Below are positions 34,275 through 47,027 of a DNA stretch of 64,000 nucleotides, piece after piece. The position numbers and the translations under genes were made by a program. The DNA comes from Panax quinquefolius (lineage: Eukaryota; Streptophyta; Magnoliopsida; Apiales; Araliaceae), in NCBI GenBank assembly GCA_020205615.1, contig CM035164.1, positions 118,607,363-118,671,362 on the forward strand, in the 5' to 3' direction. A model generated the notes under the pieces. That model had not been told where the DNA came from, searched no databases, and saw nothing but the letters and a program-made list of their open reading frames with translations. Numbering within the stretch: the first letter of the stretch is position 1; every line of letters starts with the position of its first letter.

Positions 34275-34376
34275 ATGGAAAGAGAAGAAAGAAAGGAACA
34301 TATCAGTGCAGAAAACCCTACACGCGTCCTCGTTTTCAAGCACGCAATACTGCAATACTACCAAAAAAATTATTAG
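34275..34376 (+). CDS. Small open frame, 33 codons, unassigned
   Basis: ATG at 34275 follows a CT-rich stretch that resembles a 5' leader (34190-34270). It encodes a charged, non-repetitive peptide (begins MEREERKEH, contains NPTRVLVFKHA) and stops at 34374-34376. It was not recognised as any known family. It could be a true small peptide, a first exon cut by later insertions, or chance. The base composition is less AT-rich than its surroundings, which is the only support. Confidence 0.2.
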   Translation: MEREERKEHISAENPTRVLVFKHAILQYYQKNY

Positions 34377-36111
34377 TTTAATTTTCAGCGTTTATATTTA
34401 CCGGTCCCCCTCAATGTACATGCATAAACTATGTGAGATAAAATAAAAAATTATAAAATTTAAAAAAATAAATAAAGAGAACTAAAAAATTAACATTGAA
34501 AATGACAAAATAATAATATATCTAAAGTCATAAAGGTGAAAGTATAAAAAAAAAAGAGGGACGCTAGTATGGTTAGATAGTCACTTTTAAGGTATTATTT
34601 TGCATTATAAATTAAATAAAATAATTTTAAACGAACAAAATTTTAAACTGAATTTGAATTTCTTAACATTCGGAACCCTTTATAATCAAACATATATTTA
34701 GAAATATATATAGTGGCTCGCGAACTATAGATAGCGAATTAAATACGAATCGGTTATAACGACGATTTTATTCGTCGATATAATATAAAAATTAATTTTT
34801 TATACTATAAAAATAAATAAACTCGTCACTATAGTCAATTTATTTTTAATTCGTTTTCTCTTATTCGCTTAAGAAACGAACCTTATATATAGTACATTTT
34901 ATTTTTAGCATAAATTGACCGTAAGTAAATCAAAGAAGAAAATAGTAACTATACACATTCTCTCTCCTCTGATCTCTGCGTAGAGTCAGAGATATTTTTT
35001 ATTTACAAAGGAGAGTAAAGAGTAGTAGAGTAGTAGAGTAGTAGTGTAGTAGTGCTGTTGTGAGTGAAATTTGATGCATTGGGAAGTGAATTATCTTTCA
35101 TTACTTACTCTATTTTTAGGTAATTAATATTTACGTCATTTTTTATTATTTCTATACGTAGGGTTCAAATATTAATTTATGTGTCAAATTTTTATTAATT
35201 AATATACGGGTTATACGTGTGAAAAATATCAAAAAATAATGTAAAAATATCAATTTTTATTATTTTATTATTTTATTGTTATGTCATTTTTCACAGAGTT
35301 GGTGGGGTGAAAAGGGTGAAAAGAAAGAATGGGACAATAGAAAGTGAGAGAAAAGGAAGGACATTTATTAAGCTATAGATCTCTGCATCAAAATCTTCTT
35401 TAGACTTTAGCAGAGTTATTCTTCATTGTTTTAACTTTTGGTTGGTCGAGTATAATTACTACTCACTCTGTTATAAAATTATAAATATATTTATAAAATG
35501 ACAATAATTTTATTTTTGTAAATATATTTTTAGGGGTGTATTTAATTAAGATTTTTAAAGTTTTTTAAGTGACAAATTTTTGTAGAATTTATGGATTTTA
35601 ACGACTTTTAAAAACTTTAAAGACTTTTTAAAACGACTTTTATATATTTTAAATAAGAATGTATTTTTATAAACTTTTTATCAAGATTATGATAGACTTT
35701 TATATACTTCTAATATATAAAATTGAAAAATTATTAGATTAAAGATTAAAATTTTACTACACAGTTAAATTATTTATTATATTTTTTAGTGCATATATTA
35801 TAAATAATAATTCACTTCTTATGATAACAATTTTCGTAAAATATATATATTAAGTATAATATATTTATTACATGGCTTCTGATCATTCAATTATTGGCTC
35901 CATGATTTTATTTTTTTTTCATTCGCAGAAAACGAAATTCACACTCTGTGTGAGCGTGTGATTAAATACTATATTGATGGTTTTACTACTATGTATAAGA
36001 CAAAATGCTCATACTGATTGTTTTACTACCATCCACAGTAACATATTATTGTTTTACTATATATATATATATGGAGTTTTACTGATATTACATTTATCTT
36101 TATCTGTTTTT
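34377..36111. other. AT-rich gene-free stretch with MITE pieces
   Basis: Contains a GTA-like microsatellite (about 35015-35055), a MITE-like left end at 35531-35710 (aggggtgtatttaattaag, inverted relative to the end at 39538), and a Stowaway-like phrase at 35455-35480. No coding signal. Confidence 0.45.
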
Positions 36112-37074
36112 TTACTTTTTGTTGATAAAACTTATTGGAAGGTTTGAGATTGAAACATAAATATCTCAAATTAACAACTTATGCAGAACTTTTATTTTAA
36201 TATGAGGACCCAACCAAAGTCAACATGTTGTCATTTGTTTAACTTAAACCAACTTTAATATTAAATAATACAACCATACGACTTGTACAAACGTATATAA
36301 AAAAAAAAAAAAAAAAAAAATTTCAATAGTAAGAGCCTCTTAAAAACACAAAAAAAAAAAATAAAAATATATCAGCCAAGTAAGAGCCTCTTCACTACGA
36401 GAAAAAAAAAAAAAAAAAAAATCCATAGCAAATGTTTGTTTTATAAAACAAATGTTTTATTTTTGTTATAAAATATAAGAAATGTTTGTTTATTTTATAA
36501 AAATGTTTTTATTTTTGTTATAAAATATATTATAAAACATTTGTTATAAAATATTTGTTTTATAAAATATTTTTTTATTTTCTACTTACTAAAATAAAAA
36601 AAAATGTTTTATAAAAAACAAATATTTTATAACAAAAATAAAACATTTTTATAAAATAAACAAACATTTGCTATATTTTATAACAAAAATAAAAACATTT
36701 GTTTTATAAAACAAACATTTGCATGGATTTTTTTTTTTTTTTTTTTCTTAGTCGTAAGAGGCTCTTACTACTGACATTTTTTTTTTTTTTTTTTTTTGTT
36801 TCAGAGAGGCTCTTACTATTGGGATTTTTTTTTTCAGTAGTTTCAAGAGGCTCTTACTATTGAATTTTTTTTTTTTTTTTTTTTTATATACGTCGATACA
36901 ATGTCGTATTATTGTTATTATTTAATATTAAAGTTGGTTTGGTTAAACAAACCCACAACATGTCGACTTTGGTGGGGTCCTCATATTAAAATAAAAGTTT
37001 GCATGATGTCATTACTACCAAGATATTTATGTTTCAATCTCACCTTCCAATAAGTTTATCAACTATCAAAAAAG
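36112..37074. repeat. Large foldback element (about 950-bp hairpin)
   Basis: Two arms of roughly 460 bases pair around a centre near 36585. The left arm starts gttgataaaacttattgg and the right arm ends ccaataagtttatcaac. Shared inner phrases include tttaatattaaataat, aatatgaggacc and gagcctctta. The arms include A- or T-runs of about 20 bases. The motif agagcctctta/taagaggctctt occurs twice on the left (about 36333 and 36384) and three times on the right (about 36768, 36806 and 36846). (TA)n tracts lie on both sides (36057-36072 and 37120-37174). No coding capacity. A transcript would fold into long double-stranded RNA. Confidence 0.85.
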
Positions 37075-37117
37075 TGGGTGTCAAGATAAGATTTATAAAG
37101 AACCTGCCATATGGAAG

Positions 37118-37119
<2 letters not shown>

Positions 37120-37174
<55 letters not shown>
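37120..37174. repeat. (TA)n microsatellite
   Basis: About 27 TA units. Source of false Ile/Tyr frames on both strands (36999-37277). Confidence 0.95.
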
Positions 37175-37178
<4 letters not shown>

Positions 37179-37631
37179 CCTCCTTTTACCAAATTATACA
37201 AGATAATTAATAATATGACAAAAGCTTTAAATATATATACATACATAATCTTCACAATTGATATGAGAGTTCCATGATTTTATCTCACCTTTATTAAACT
37301 AATTTCTTTCGTCTTTGTATTGGAAGCTTTCAAATTGCCGCTTTCTCCTTTATCAATTTACTGTGTTTTTTTTTCTTTTCTCGATTACACGCATCATGAG
37401 ATGATGATTAGGTCTTTAGTTATTTGTTTACTTATTAATATATCTTGTTAATTCTCTTAATTATCCACATATAAATTAAAGGGACAATTACATATTCTAT
37501 TACATTTTTAAAAATAATTACAACAATAGTGTCCTCTCATAAAATTTTACACAACTAATACACTTCTATATTTATTTACAATACTAGTATAATACTTAAT
37601 TACAAAAGAGTGTAATCTTATCCCTTTAATT

Positions 37632-38180
37632 ATGCACACGATTTTCTCCCCCATCTCTCCCACAATTTTCTCCCCATCTCTCCCACGATTTTCTTTCACT
37701 CCATTTTTGTTTCCCTTCTTCTTCTCCTCCCTCCGCCTCCTCCTCCTCCTGTCCAACTCCTCCTCCTCCCCGCCTCCCGCCTCCCCCCCCTCCTCCCTCC
37801 TCCTCCTCCTCCTCCTCAACCTCCTCCGCCTCCCCTCCTCCCTCCTCCCATACTCCCGCCCCACCTCCTCCCGCCACTCCTCCCCACCCCTCCTCTCCCT
37901 CTCCTCCCGTCCTCCTCCTCCCTCCTCCTCCTCCTTCCTCCCGCCCGCCTCCCGCCTCCCGCCTCCCTCCTCCTCTCCTCCCGCCACCCTCCCCACCCTC
38001 CCTCCTCCCCCCTTTCTCCTCCCACTGTCCCCCCTCCTCCCGCCTCGCCACCACCTCCTCCTCCTCCCTCTCCCTTCCTCCCGCATCCCTCCTCACGCCT
38101 CCTTTCTCCTCCCCTCTTCCCGCCTCTCCTCCACCTCCTCCTCCTCCCTCCTCCTCTCCTCGATCCCTCCGCCTCCCACC
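37632..38180 (+). repeat. CT-rich polypyrimidine tract, about 500 bp
   Basis: Nearly unbroken C and T on plus (CTCCTCC and CTCCCG units), hence G/A on minus. It is sharply GC-rich inside AT-rich DNA. Long open frames on both strands (Arg/Gly/Glu-rich on minus, Pro/Ser/Leu-rich on plus) follow from the composition alone. Mirror-symmetric polypyrimidine runs can form triplex (H-) DNA; whether this one does is inference. Confidence 0.9.
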
Positions 38181-38225
38181 GCCACCGGTCCATTCTTTAT
38201 TTTCACTTTAACGAAATCTTCCGCT

Positions 38226-38610
38226 AAAGTAACCAATTTAGTTTTATTAGGTTACTAATTTATTTTGGATGTGATGCAATTGGTAATCAAATTCATGTAG
38301 TTGGTTACCAAATCATTTGATAAGGTAACCAATTCAGCTTTTATTAGTTTACTAATATATTTTGAATGTAATGCATTGGTAACCAAATTTTATGCAGTTG
38401 GTTAATAAACCTTCCGATAAGGTAACCAATTTAGTTTATTAGGTTACTAATTTATTTTGGATGTGATGCGATTGGTAACCAAATTTCATATAGTTGGTTA
38501 CTAAACCATTTGATAAGGTAACCAATTCGGTTTTATTTGATTACCAATTTTATTTTAAATGTGATGCGCTTCTTAGTCAAAATTGTATAAAGGTAACCAT
38601 TTCAATTTTT
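38226..38610 (+). repeat. Minisatellite of about 96 bp, four copies plus part
   Basis: Units start with aaggtaaccaatt at 38226 (aaag variant), 38322, 38418, 38515 and, truncated, 38589. Each also contains ttactaattta, gtgatgc and tggtaacc or ggttac, so GGTAACC palindromes recur about every 48 bases. It directly follows the CT-rich tract. Confidence 0.85.
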
Positions 38611-39209
38611 GTGGGTAACCAAATCGTCAAAAGAAATTGAGATAAAGAACTCCCATGGCGGCGATGTGGTATGGCAATGATGGCATGGAGAGAGAGAGGA
38701 TTTATAAACATTAGCTCCTTCATAATTTTTTATTTTAAATTTTCTCATTTTGATTTGAATTTTGAAACATGGATTTGAAATTGTTGTTAGAGACAAAATT
38801 TGAATTTGAATTTGAATTATTAGTTATCCTTGATTTTAGGTTTTCTTATTAATGTGAATTGTACTATTTTTGTAATAATTACATTCTTTTTGTAATTATT
38901 TAGTAGATGCACTTTTCTTGTAATTACTTTCTATTTGTTGTATACTTATGTAAAGGACCCTAAATTAAATTCAATTAGTTTTAAGACCCAAATTTTACCA
39001 AATTAATTTATCTTTCACATATTAATACTTATTAACCCATATAAAATAAATAACTAATTTGACCCAATAAAAGACAAAGTCCAATTAAATTATTTAAAAT
39101 ATAAATTTAAATATTATTTATTTATTTTATTTTATTTTTTTCTGGGTATTACACTGCGAATTTTTGGGTTCCCTCTTTACTGGGGATCCTAAATTTCACC
39201 TTTGTATTT
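38611..39209. other. Gene-free AT-rich stretch
   Basis: Several tgtaattattt/gtaattacttt phrases at 38868-38935 faintly mirror 37510-37620 and could be the second end of a larger element enclosing the CT-rich tract. The match is weak. No coding signal. Confidence 0.3.
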
Positions 39210-39538
39210 AATATTTGGAAGTCTGTAGAAGTCTTTAGAGATGAGGTCAGACTTTGGATATGAGTCTATAGTTATAATTATTCTTCTAAAGTCTGTCAAA
39301 CTCTACCATTTGATAGACATCTAAAAAATTTATGACTTTTTGAATACCAAAATACTTTTATAGACTTTGTAAAAATTTTAATTCAATATCACCTAACTTT
39401 TAAAGACACTAAAAAAATTGTAATTGAATACTAGTAAATTTTATAAACTCTTTAAATGTATTGATTGAATATATCCAAACTTTTAAAATCTTTAAAAGTC
39501 TTTAAAAATTTTAATTGAATACACCCCTCTTAATATAT
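39210..39538. mobile_element. MITE-like element with aaaagtctttaaa repeats
   Basis: Ends with ttttaattgaatacacccct, the inverted form of the end at 35531 (aggggtgtatttaattaag). Internal phrases of the type aaagtctttaaaaa recur in both orientations. No transposase. The left limit is approximate. Confidence 0.5.
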
Positions 39539-40061
39539 AAAAGTTAGAAATTTAGTTTGGTGATTTGATATTAAACAGAATAATAAAAAAAATAGCAAAT
39601 TAAAAATATTACATCACTTTATAATTCTAAAATAGAAATATATCAATAATTTTAAAACGAACTAAAAAGAAAAATGTAGCTCTAATTTTAGAACAGGAAG
39701 GGTATTAAATTTCTAATTTTATAAGAAACAAATCGTCATTTTATAAATACAACTTTAATTTTAATGCGGAAGATATATATACTACTTATTATTATTTTTC
39801 ACGAACTGACTTAAAAAGTCAAAAAATATATTCAAGTGTTTCATGTGAGTTTTTGATATTTTCACATGGTCTCCTCTCACATGTGACTAGCTTTCTTCTC
39901 ACGTGAAAGAAGACCATATAAAAATATTAAAAACTCACATGTGGAAATATCAGTTTCCATTAAGTAATAGTAGTTTATATTAGTTAAATTATAAAATGTG
40001 CTCAAATCAAGTATAATAACACATCAAACTCTTTAAACTAAAAATAATTGATACTGAGGAG
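39539..40061. other. AT-rich gene-free stretch
   Basis: Includes a short inverted phrase pair around 39840-39945 (ttcatgtgagtttttgatatt and aatattaaaaactcacatg), a small foldback of about 110 bp. Nothing else recognised. Confidence 0.4.
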
Positions 40062-40758
40062 TGTTGGTATAACACTTCGAACCCGATAAAGACTCAAAGT
40101 GTTAAAACGCCACAAGCCGAAGGCTCGCAAGGCAAAAATCTTCATAACGTGCAGCCTAAACAAAACAACTTGACAATAATCTTAATTTAAAACTCAACAA
40201 TAAATACATTTCAATCCAATTCAAAAGAAAATACCAAATTCTTAAAATGTAGACGCAACTCCCTGAAACTAATAGTTTTATCAAAATCCATCAACAAAAG
40301 AAATAATGTCTAAAACTAAACTCCATCTATTCCAAGCGTATCAAATAAGTGCTCAGCTTTCAACGATGGGGCATGTAAAAATATGTAAGGGTTGAGCGAT
40401 GAAGCCCAGTAAGTGACAATCCTCACTATCTAGCCGAATCAAGTACAATTTGCAAAACACTTTTTTTTAAAAAAATTGTTCAATAAAAATAGTAGGCATG
40501 CTTTCAAAATAAAATCAATTAATAACAAAACGAATTCACATTCAAAAATATTTTTAATGTTTATAATATATCTTTTAATCCTTAGCCTTAGTGACTAAGG
40601 TTACAATAGCCCTGTAACACGGTCTAAAAGTTCAATAACGTCAATGATACACACCCCACTAAGGTATATATAAATATGAACGCTCCCCGAAGGTCATTTA
40701 AAATGTGTGCGCCTTATTAGGTTTTATATTAACTCTGGAACTAAGAGCATTCATAGCA
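40062..40758 (-). mobile_element. Decayed LTR-like remnant
   Basis: Starts tgttggtataacacttcg and contains gggttgagcgatgaagcccagtaag-like sequence (about 40388-40412), comparable in layout to gggtgagctcaactagcccagtaag in the A/C-family LTRs but otherwise different. This suggests an LTR of another gypsy family. It is interrupted by the solo LTR at 40764. Neither end is fully defined. Confidence 0.4.
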
Positions 40759-40763
40759 GTTTC
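40759..40763. repeat. Target duplication of solo LTR, left copy
   Basis: GTTTC, identical to 43235-43239. Confidence 0.9.
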
Positions 40764-43234
40764 TGTGACGCACCCAAAATAGGTATACAACACCCATTCT
40801 GAGTCGCCAAATACATGGTACAGAAAGAAAACTACAACTTCAATAATACAATTGTCGTGCAAAATACGACAACACATACTGTGAGTTTAAATACAAATAT
40901 TGTCTTCTAGACAATATCCACACTCAAATAAGTCCTCGTTATAATTATTCAAACACTATTTTACGTAAATAGTGAGGATCGCTAAAACATCTTTCTAGAA
41001 CCATCACTCCGTACTCTCGACTAGTTCTCGCTATGTTCTCACTTCCCGAGAAAAAATGGAACAAAAGGAAAAGGGTGAGCTCAACTAGCCCAAAGAAAGA
41101 ATATTATGACTAAGATAATATACAACAAATTATCGTTCGTCTTCAACAGGAAAAAATCGATAAAATATAATAGCCAACAAGTTTTAGATCAACAACTGCA
41201 GTGAAAATAAAGAATCCATTAGAAGAGTCAAGTAGAGAATGAGTTCTACTATCTTCTAAGATTTAAAAGTCCATCATCAATATTTTATCCTCAGTAATAA
41301 CAATCAATAAACATCTTTAATCAAATATTCATCTTTGCACTACAGCCAAAAGATATTCATTTAGATCACCAACATTGGTCATGTTCATCTCAACACTGCT
41401 CATCTTTGCACTCACGGGCCAAAGATATTCATCGATTAATCATTTATCTTTGCACTACAGTAGAAGATATTTAGTAATATCATCATTTAGACCTGAGGAT
41501 GATGAAAAATATTTTAAGGAAAACGAATCCAAAGAAAACGGAAGGACAAATAGTAAGGATTCGTATAATGATTTTATCCAAGATCAATAATACTTCATAA
41601 ATACCAATTTTGAAGCGAGAATTCAAAAATAAAGATCAAAACATGGATACAATCAAAGATAGTAACCATAATAGACATCTTGGACAAAAGAAGAAAATTT
41701 CATTTTTCTATTGAATAGTCAGATTCGTGAATAGTCTTGATATCGTGAATAATAACCCCGACACAAAAAAGTTCCAAATTTGATAAAATTCAGATCAATA
41801 CTTGGCGTAATGATATTGAAGAAATAATATCATATATGAAGAAAATAACATCCCTTACCTCAAAATATCGATCTTACGATCGGAATATCTATATAAATTT
41901 GAAGGAAACTTGCAGACCGATAAATAGAAACTCACAAAGTATCTAAATACTCACAAAATACACTCAATAATCAAGAGAGAGAAAGAGAGAAAAACTTGTT
42001 TCTACAGTGTGATTTTCAATTCTAACTTAACCTCTCTATTTATAGGAAAATGTTAGCAGACTTGACCCGCAACTTTGATGGCTTTACTCGCTACTATTCC
42101 CACCCACCACATTTAAAATAAATTCAAAGACATTTCATCACCAACCACAAGTGGGGCCCACTCAATTCTAGAATTTTCCACCAAAATCATTTATAAACCT
42201 AATTTACAATCAACACCTCTTAAAATTCATAACAAATCATACGTTCATTTTAATTCGTTCAAAATTTGTGGACATATACTCAACTTATATATATATATAA
42301 CATATCCAAAAATTACAACGATCCAACTATTTGGATTAAAATTATAACTCACACAATATATCTCAAAAACACTGGTTTAATTTTTAATACCTTCATTCCG
42401 ACAAAAATACTGATAAAACACTTCAACATTAACTCCTTCATTTTTAACCACAATAAATATATCCAATATTTATATCCACATAAAATAAATATTTCCTTAT
42501 CATATGAATCAATAATTAATTATTCACAAATAATATTACAGAATCACATTTATGACAACCAAGCCGTTCCCAGGAAAGAGGGGGCTTTCCAATAAGAATT
42601 TCTCCTTATTGGCACGCAATTAGGTGACCAAACCTCTCCTCGATGTAACTTTCTGTACATCATCAATAATGCTATCTAATAATATTATTCAAATAATATG
42701 AATTATTGATCCGATAATGAGAAATATTAATGCGTGACAATTATTGAAACAACAATAATATAAAATATCAACGTATCAATTATCAATCAATAAAATAAAA
42801 TATCAAATAAGAATTCACCGTAAAAATTATCGAGTAGTGCCTTCACGTAAGGATCAATAATTCATCAATACTGCATGCATCCACGCCAGACATCGTATTT
42901 TAACCACCGGGTATTCCAACAAAGTTAATCTGTAATAACTACTGTTATTATTTATAAAAATTCAAACTTGTCGCTTTCTTCATCCGACGCTTATTCATTA
43001 TGGGGCCCATAAATGATCATGCTGTCAAATGTATTTAATATTCCCAATACAAAAGAATATTCCACGACCAAACGAATATTCCCAAACCTGATGATTATTT
43101 TATAACCACTGCATATTTTGCAAAATTTACACATTTCACCCATAACCAGAGAATTATATCAAATTAATACCTTATTATTTACAAATATAATTAGAGAAAA
43201 TTCGATTTTATTTATAATAAGTTGGGGTCTTACA
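40764..43234 (-). mobile_element. Solo LTR of the A-right subfamily, 2471 bp
   Basis: TGTGACGCACCC to GGGGTCTTACA with a perfect 5-bp target duplication (GTTTC) and no internal sequence, so this is a clean solo LTR left by recombination. It aligns throughout with the split right LTR of element A. TATA box on minus at 42036-42046. The plus-strand frame at 42266-42595 has no domain and is not a gene. Confidence 0.93.
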
Positions 43235-43239
43235 GTTTC
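43235..43239. repeat. Target duplication of solo LTR, right copy
   Basis: GTTTC, identical to 40759-40763. Confidence 0.9.
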
Positions 43240-44340
43240 TTTATCTTTATCCCTACTCTGCAGTGTTATTGGGTCATTTGCAAAATAGAGATTCAATTTT
43301 TTCACTATGTACCCAACAGATTCCTTATATTGATTCCTTAATTAATAAAATTTAAAAGTTAAAAGTTAAAATTTCCAATAGTCAAAATATCAAATTAATA
43401 ATAATCTTATAATTTATAAAAGAGAGAGTATAATTTATCAATTACATTTTACTATAAAATAATGTTTATTTTATTTTAAATTTTAAGTAATTTATGAAGT
43501 GAGTATTAAATGAATTGTAATTGCAAATGTACATAAGATTAATATTAACTTTTAAAAAGTTAATTTGTGATATTTTAAATTTAAATTTAATATGATTCAT
43601 TTAAATTTTAAAAATAATAAATTTTATAATTATTATTATGTTTATAATATTTATAATTATATTGACATAAATTAAATAAATTTATATCGCTTTTAAATTT
43701 GAATATGTTTGAAATTAATTTTTAAAATATAAGTCAATATTAAGTTTATAATTTGAAAATAAAGTAGTAAAAAAATGTCAAGTTATGTATGATTGATGAG
43801 TCATTCACTTAAACGAGGATGTGAAATATCATTTCAGATATATAGAGAATGATCTTTTGACTCCACACTTTTGGAATAAATTCTATATAGGGATTAAAAT
43901 AGAGAGTCAAATAAGGATAAGGAAGCTGTTGGATAATGATTTGTTGATGCATTCTTCAAAATTAGGGATAAAGAGTTAATTAGGGAAACTGATGTTAATA
44001 CTCTAAACGTAATCAATAACGGGTTCTATACATAGTCAGACTAACGATTTCAAAATATTTACTTAATATTATCGATATTCTAAACGATACTTTTTCACAA
44101 TATGAAATCATATAATATCCTTTCACAATTCAAAAATAAATATTTGATCCGAAGTTTTGAAACAACAGAACATACTATTTTAATTTAAATGGAAGCCTTA
44201 AATTAAACATAACAAATTTTGAAATTATACATTTAGACATCCGAGTAATTACTAACATATACATAAAGTAACGATAATTTATTAATTAGTATATTCTTTA
44301 AAGGCCTTTTATGTATAATACTCTCAAAAGAGAGTGTTTA
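43240..44340. other. AT-rich gene-free stretch, possible MITE end
   Basis: With the solo LTR removed, the join reads actaagagcattcatagcag then tttctttatctttatccc. A similar sequence in reverse complement stands at 43906-43945 (ataaggataaggaagctgttgg), so 40745-43945 minus the LTR may be one inverted-repeat element. The match is partial. No coding signal. Confidence 0.35.
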
Positions 44341-44344
44341 AAAT

Positions 44345-44458
44345 TAAGTTAATATTGGTCAATTGACTAATACAATATAGAGCAGGAAGTGATTTCTCTG
44401 TGTGTCAGCACTGTATTAATTAATTGACCAACTTATCATGAAATTAACTTTATAGTAA
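44345..44458 (-). mobile_element. Palindromic MITE of the TTGATCAATTGATCAA family, copy 1
   Basis: About 115 bp. Left aagttaatattggtcaattg, right caattgaccaacttatcat-like; the two halves are near inverted repeats. Related copies: 47028-47145, 55211-55332, 59243-59370. Non-coding. Confidence 0.75.
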
Positions 44459-45281
44459 ACAGATCCTTCTAAAGTGTGTATTGCGTGTTGATAGACCTAA
44501 TGCATTAATTTGCAACTTTTGGCTACTTTTCTTATAAATTACTTATAACCAATTGCTTGCTTTTTGTAAAAGAAAAACATATGCCGCGCATGCTAATAAA
44601 ATGTGTATATATATTATACTATTCCATTACCTAAAAAGGGGCTGAACAACCCCAAAAGTAAAAATGCTATATTATTCAAAATTAAGATGAATATTAAGAG
44701 CTTATATAAACTGTTACTTATATTTGAGATTGGGATCTGAAAATTAATTCAATATAGTACTCCATATAGTTGTTGCTTTTCATATTGTTAATTTTTTCTT
44801 TAATTTCAACTTTCTTATTATTATTTGTTCGATTGTATCTCAAGAATCAAGTATCATTAGTTTTGTATTATTAATTTAGTGCTATTTATTTGGTCTTTTT
44901 TTATTTTGTATTTGTGTAGAAGTTTTTGTTTTCAATTAATTTAGTTTTAACTTTAATTAATACCCAAGAATCCAATTCCTGGTTACGTCACTGCATTTAG
45001 CGATACTTTTACTAAATTGTTCTAACGACACTCAATACTTTAAACGACATTATTTTTACTATTATTTTAACGACACTTAACACTTTAAATGATACTTATT
45101 ATGACATTAATTATCATTTTTATGTTGATAATAAAACATAATTTATTTTAAAGTTGAGGACATTTCTTAGAAAATTAAGTGAATTTATCAATTCATGATT
45201 GAAATTTATATCATTTGGGCTATCAAAAACAAAAAGCTTTGGAACCAATTCATCATGTATGTCTCTCACATTGTTGAATTA
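44459..45281. other. AT-rich gene-free stretch
   Basis: No recognisable feature. Confidence 0.5.
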
Positions 45282-45958
45282 GGAGGTGTTTGATAAAAAC
45301 TGAATCTGAATGAAAAAAATTATTTGATAATTGACATGTCTGAAACATCTGAATGACAAAACTTTATTATTTTACCCATCTGAAAAATTCAAAATTATTG
45401 TAAATTTATTTAATATTACTTAATATAATAATTAATATTTTTTAATTTTTTTTTTTACTTTATTCAATTTCATTCATTCAACCATTCAAATTAAAAAAGA
45501 TCTCGACTTAATAACTCAAATTTCGTCCATCTTACCGATTCAAATGAATTCGCATTTAAAAAACAAACGATCGATCGATTCAAATGCATCAGATTCAACT
45601 CTATTCCCTTGGGGGTGTTTGATAAAAACGAATAAATCAAATCTGAATGAGTTGAATCTGAATCTGAATGAAAAAAGTTGTTTGATAATTGACATGTCTG
45701 AAACATCTGAATGACAAAATTTTATTATTTTATTCCTCTAAAAAAATTCAAAATTGTTATAAATTTATTTAATATTACTTAATATAATAGTTAATATTTT
45801 TTTTAAATATTTTTTACTTCATTCAAATTCAAAAAATTGAAAAAAGTCGTTCAAATTTCGTCTATCTTACCGATTCACGTTCGCATAAAAAACAAACGCT
45901 GTTTGATCGATTCAAATTTTCAAATTAAAATTCCATTTAACTCTAAAAAAACACCCCC
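45282..45958 (+). mobile_element. Two tandem copies of a gtgtttgataaaa MITE
   Basis: The second copy is complete: 45611 starts gggggtgttt and 45958 ends aaacaccccc, a 10-bp inverted end, 348 bp in all. The first copy (45282-45610) shares its sequence (caattgacatgtctgaaacatctg-like core, ttaatattacttaatataat) but lacks its right end. A third, inverted relative is at 33600-33930. No transposase; superfamily not certain. Confidence 0.7.
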
Positions 45959-47027
45959 TCAGTCCAACTAAAGAGCCTGTAGCAATATTTTCTGTGTTTT
46001 TCGGTCAATATGATGTGGGGTAATCTTTGCTCCATTATGATCTTAGTACGAGTAGCCTGATCAAACAAATTAATTACCAAGTGGGGTGTATATACCTATT
46101 TCTTTGGTCCTCTAGATCCAATTATTACGCATATATATTTCAAACCAATGATGGCTAGACAATACTCGTATATTTGATGTACTGATCCGGGAATTTCGAC
46201 TACAAATTTTATTTATTTATTTATTATTTTGACTCTCAAAAAATGTATAATATTTTTTTAATTAATTTTTTAAAAAAAATCAATAATTTAAATGTAATTT
46301 GGATACATATAAAAACAATATTACATAAATTGTACAACAATATTTTTTATATTATCTAAATTACACTAAAATCACTTAATTTTATAAAAGTTCCGGATTT
46401 TCGATGGTCCCCTTTGATGTAACATATCCTTGCAAATTATATAGTTACGTGTCTCCACAAATTATATAAAAAGCATCATCATATCATGGGCGTACATTTG
46501 GTACAAAAGGTTGAAAGAATATTGTTAGTTAATTTTATGAATTACTTAAATATATGTAAATCATCCTAAATTTAAATAGTTAATCTTGATGTTACTTGTT
46601 GGGATATAAGCCCAAATGGCCCAATCATATAAAAGGCTCGGGCCCAAACCTACCTTAGGCCCACATAACAAAGACGACCCAAGGGCCCACTTGCGGACAC
46701 ACCCTTGTATTAGCCTACACAAATTATACGGTAGTGCAACCAACTCTCAAATGAAAAGTCACTCCCTCACCCACGTCGACTTGTCCCGAAGACATGTTTA
46801 ATGGGACAAGCTCAAGTAGGGCAACTATGGATTCCTAGTACAACGAGAGCTTTTTGTATAATGTTGGTGAGATTAGACACTCTTTACACTTGAAACCCTA
46901 AGGTTGACTCCCTTTCATTATTATTCACTCACCAACGCATTTGAAGTGTCCCATGGTGGCTAATCGCCCTTAACTATCATTAATAGGTTAAATACCTTTA
47001 AAAAATGGATTCTGTTTTCATAAAAGA
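45959..47027. other. Gene-free stretch with a possible TRIM-like repeat
   Basis: At 46600-46985 a GC-richer block begins tgttgggatataagcccaa and contains gggcccaaacc and gtcccatggtggc. The opening resembles LTRs of small copia-type or TRIM elements, but no second LTR or primer site was found. The rest is AT-rich with no coding signal. Confidence 0.35.

Noticed and set aside
37547..38258. Several long frames on both strands, Arg/Gly/Glu-rich or Pro/Ser/Leu-rich
   Set aside because: They overlap in all frames of a CT-only tract, where stop codons are rare by composition. No domain.
42266..42595. 109-codon plus-strand frame
   Set aside because: Inside a solo LTR, antisense to its sense strand, not kept in sister LTRs.
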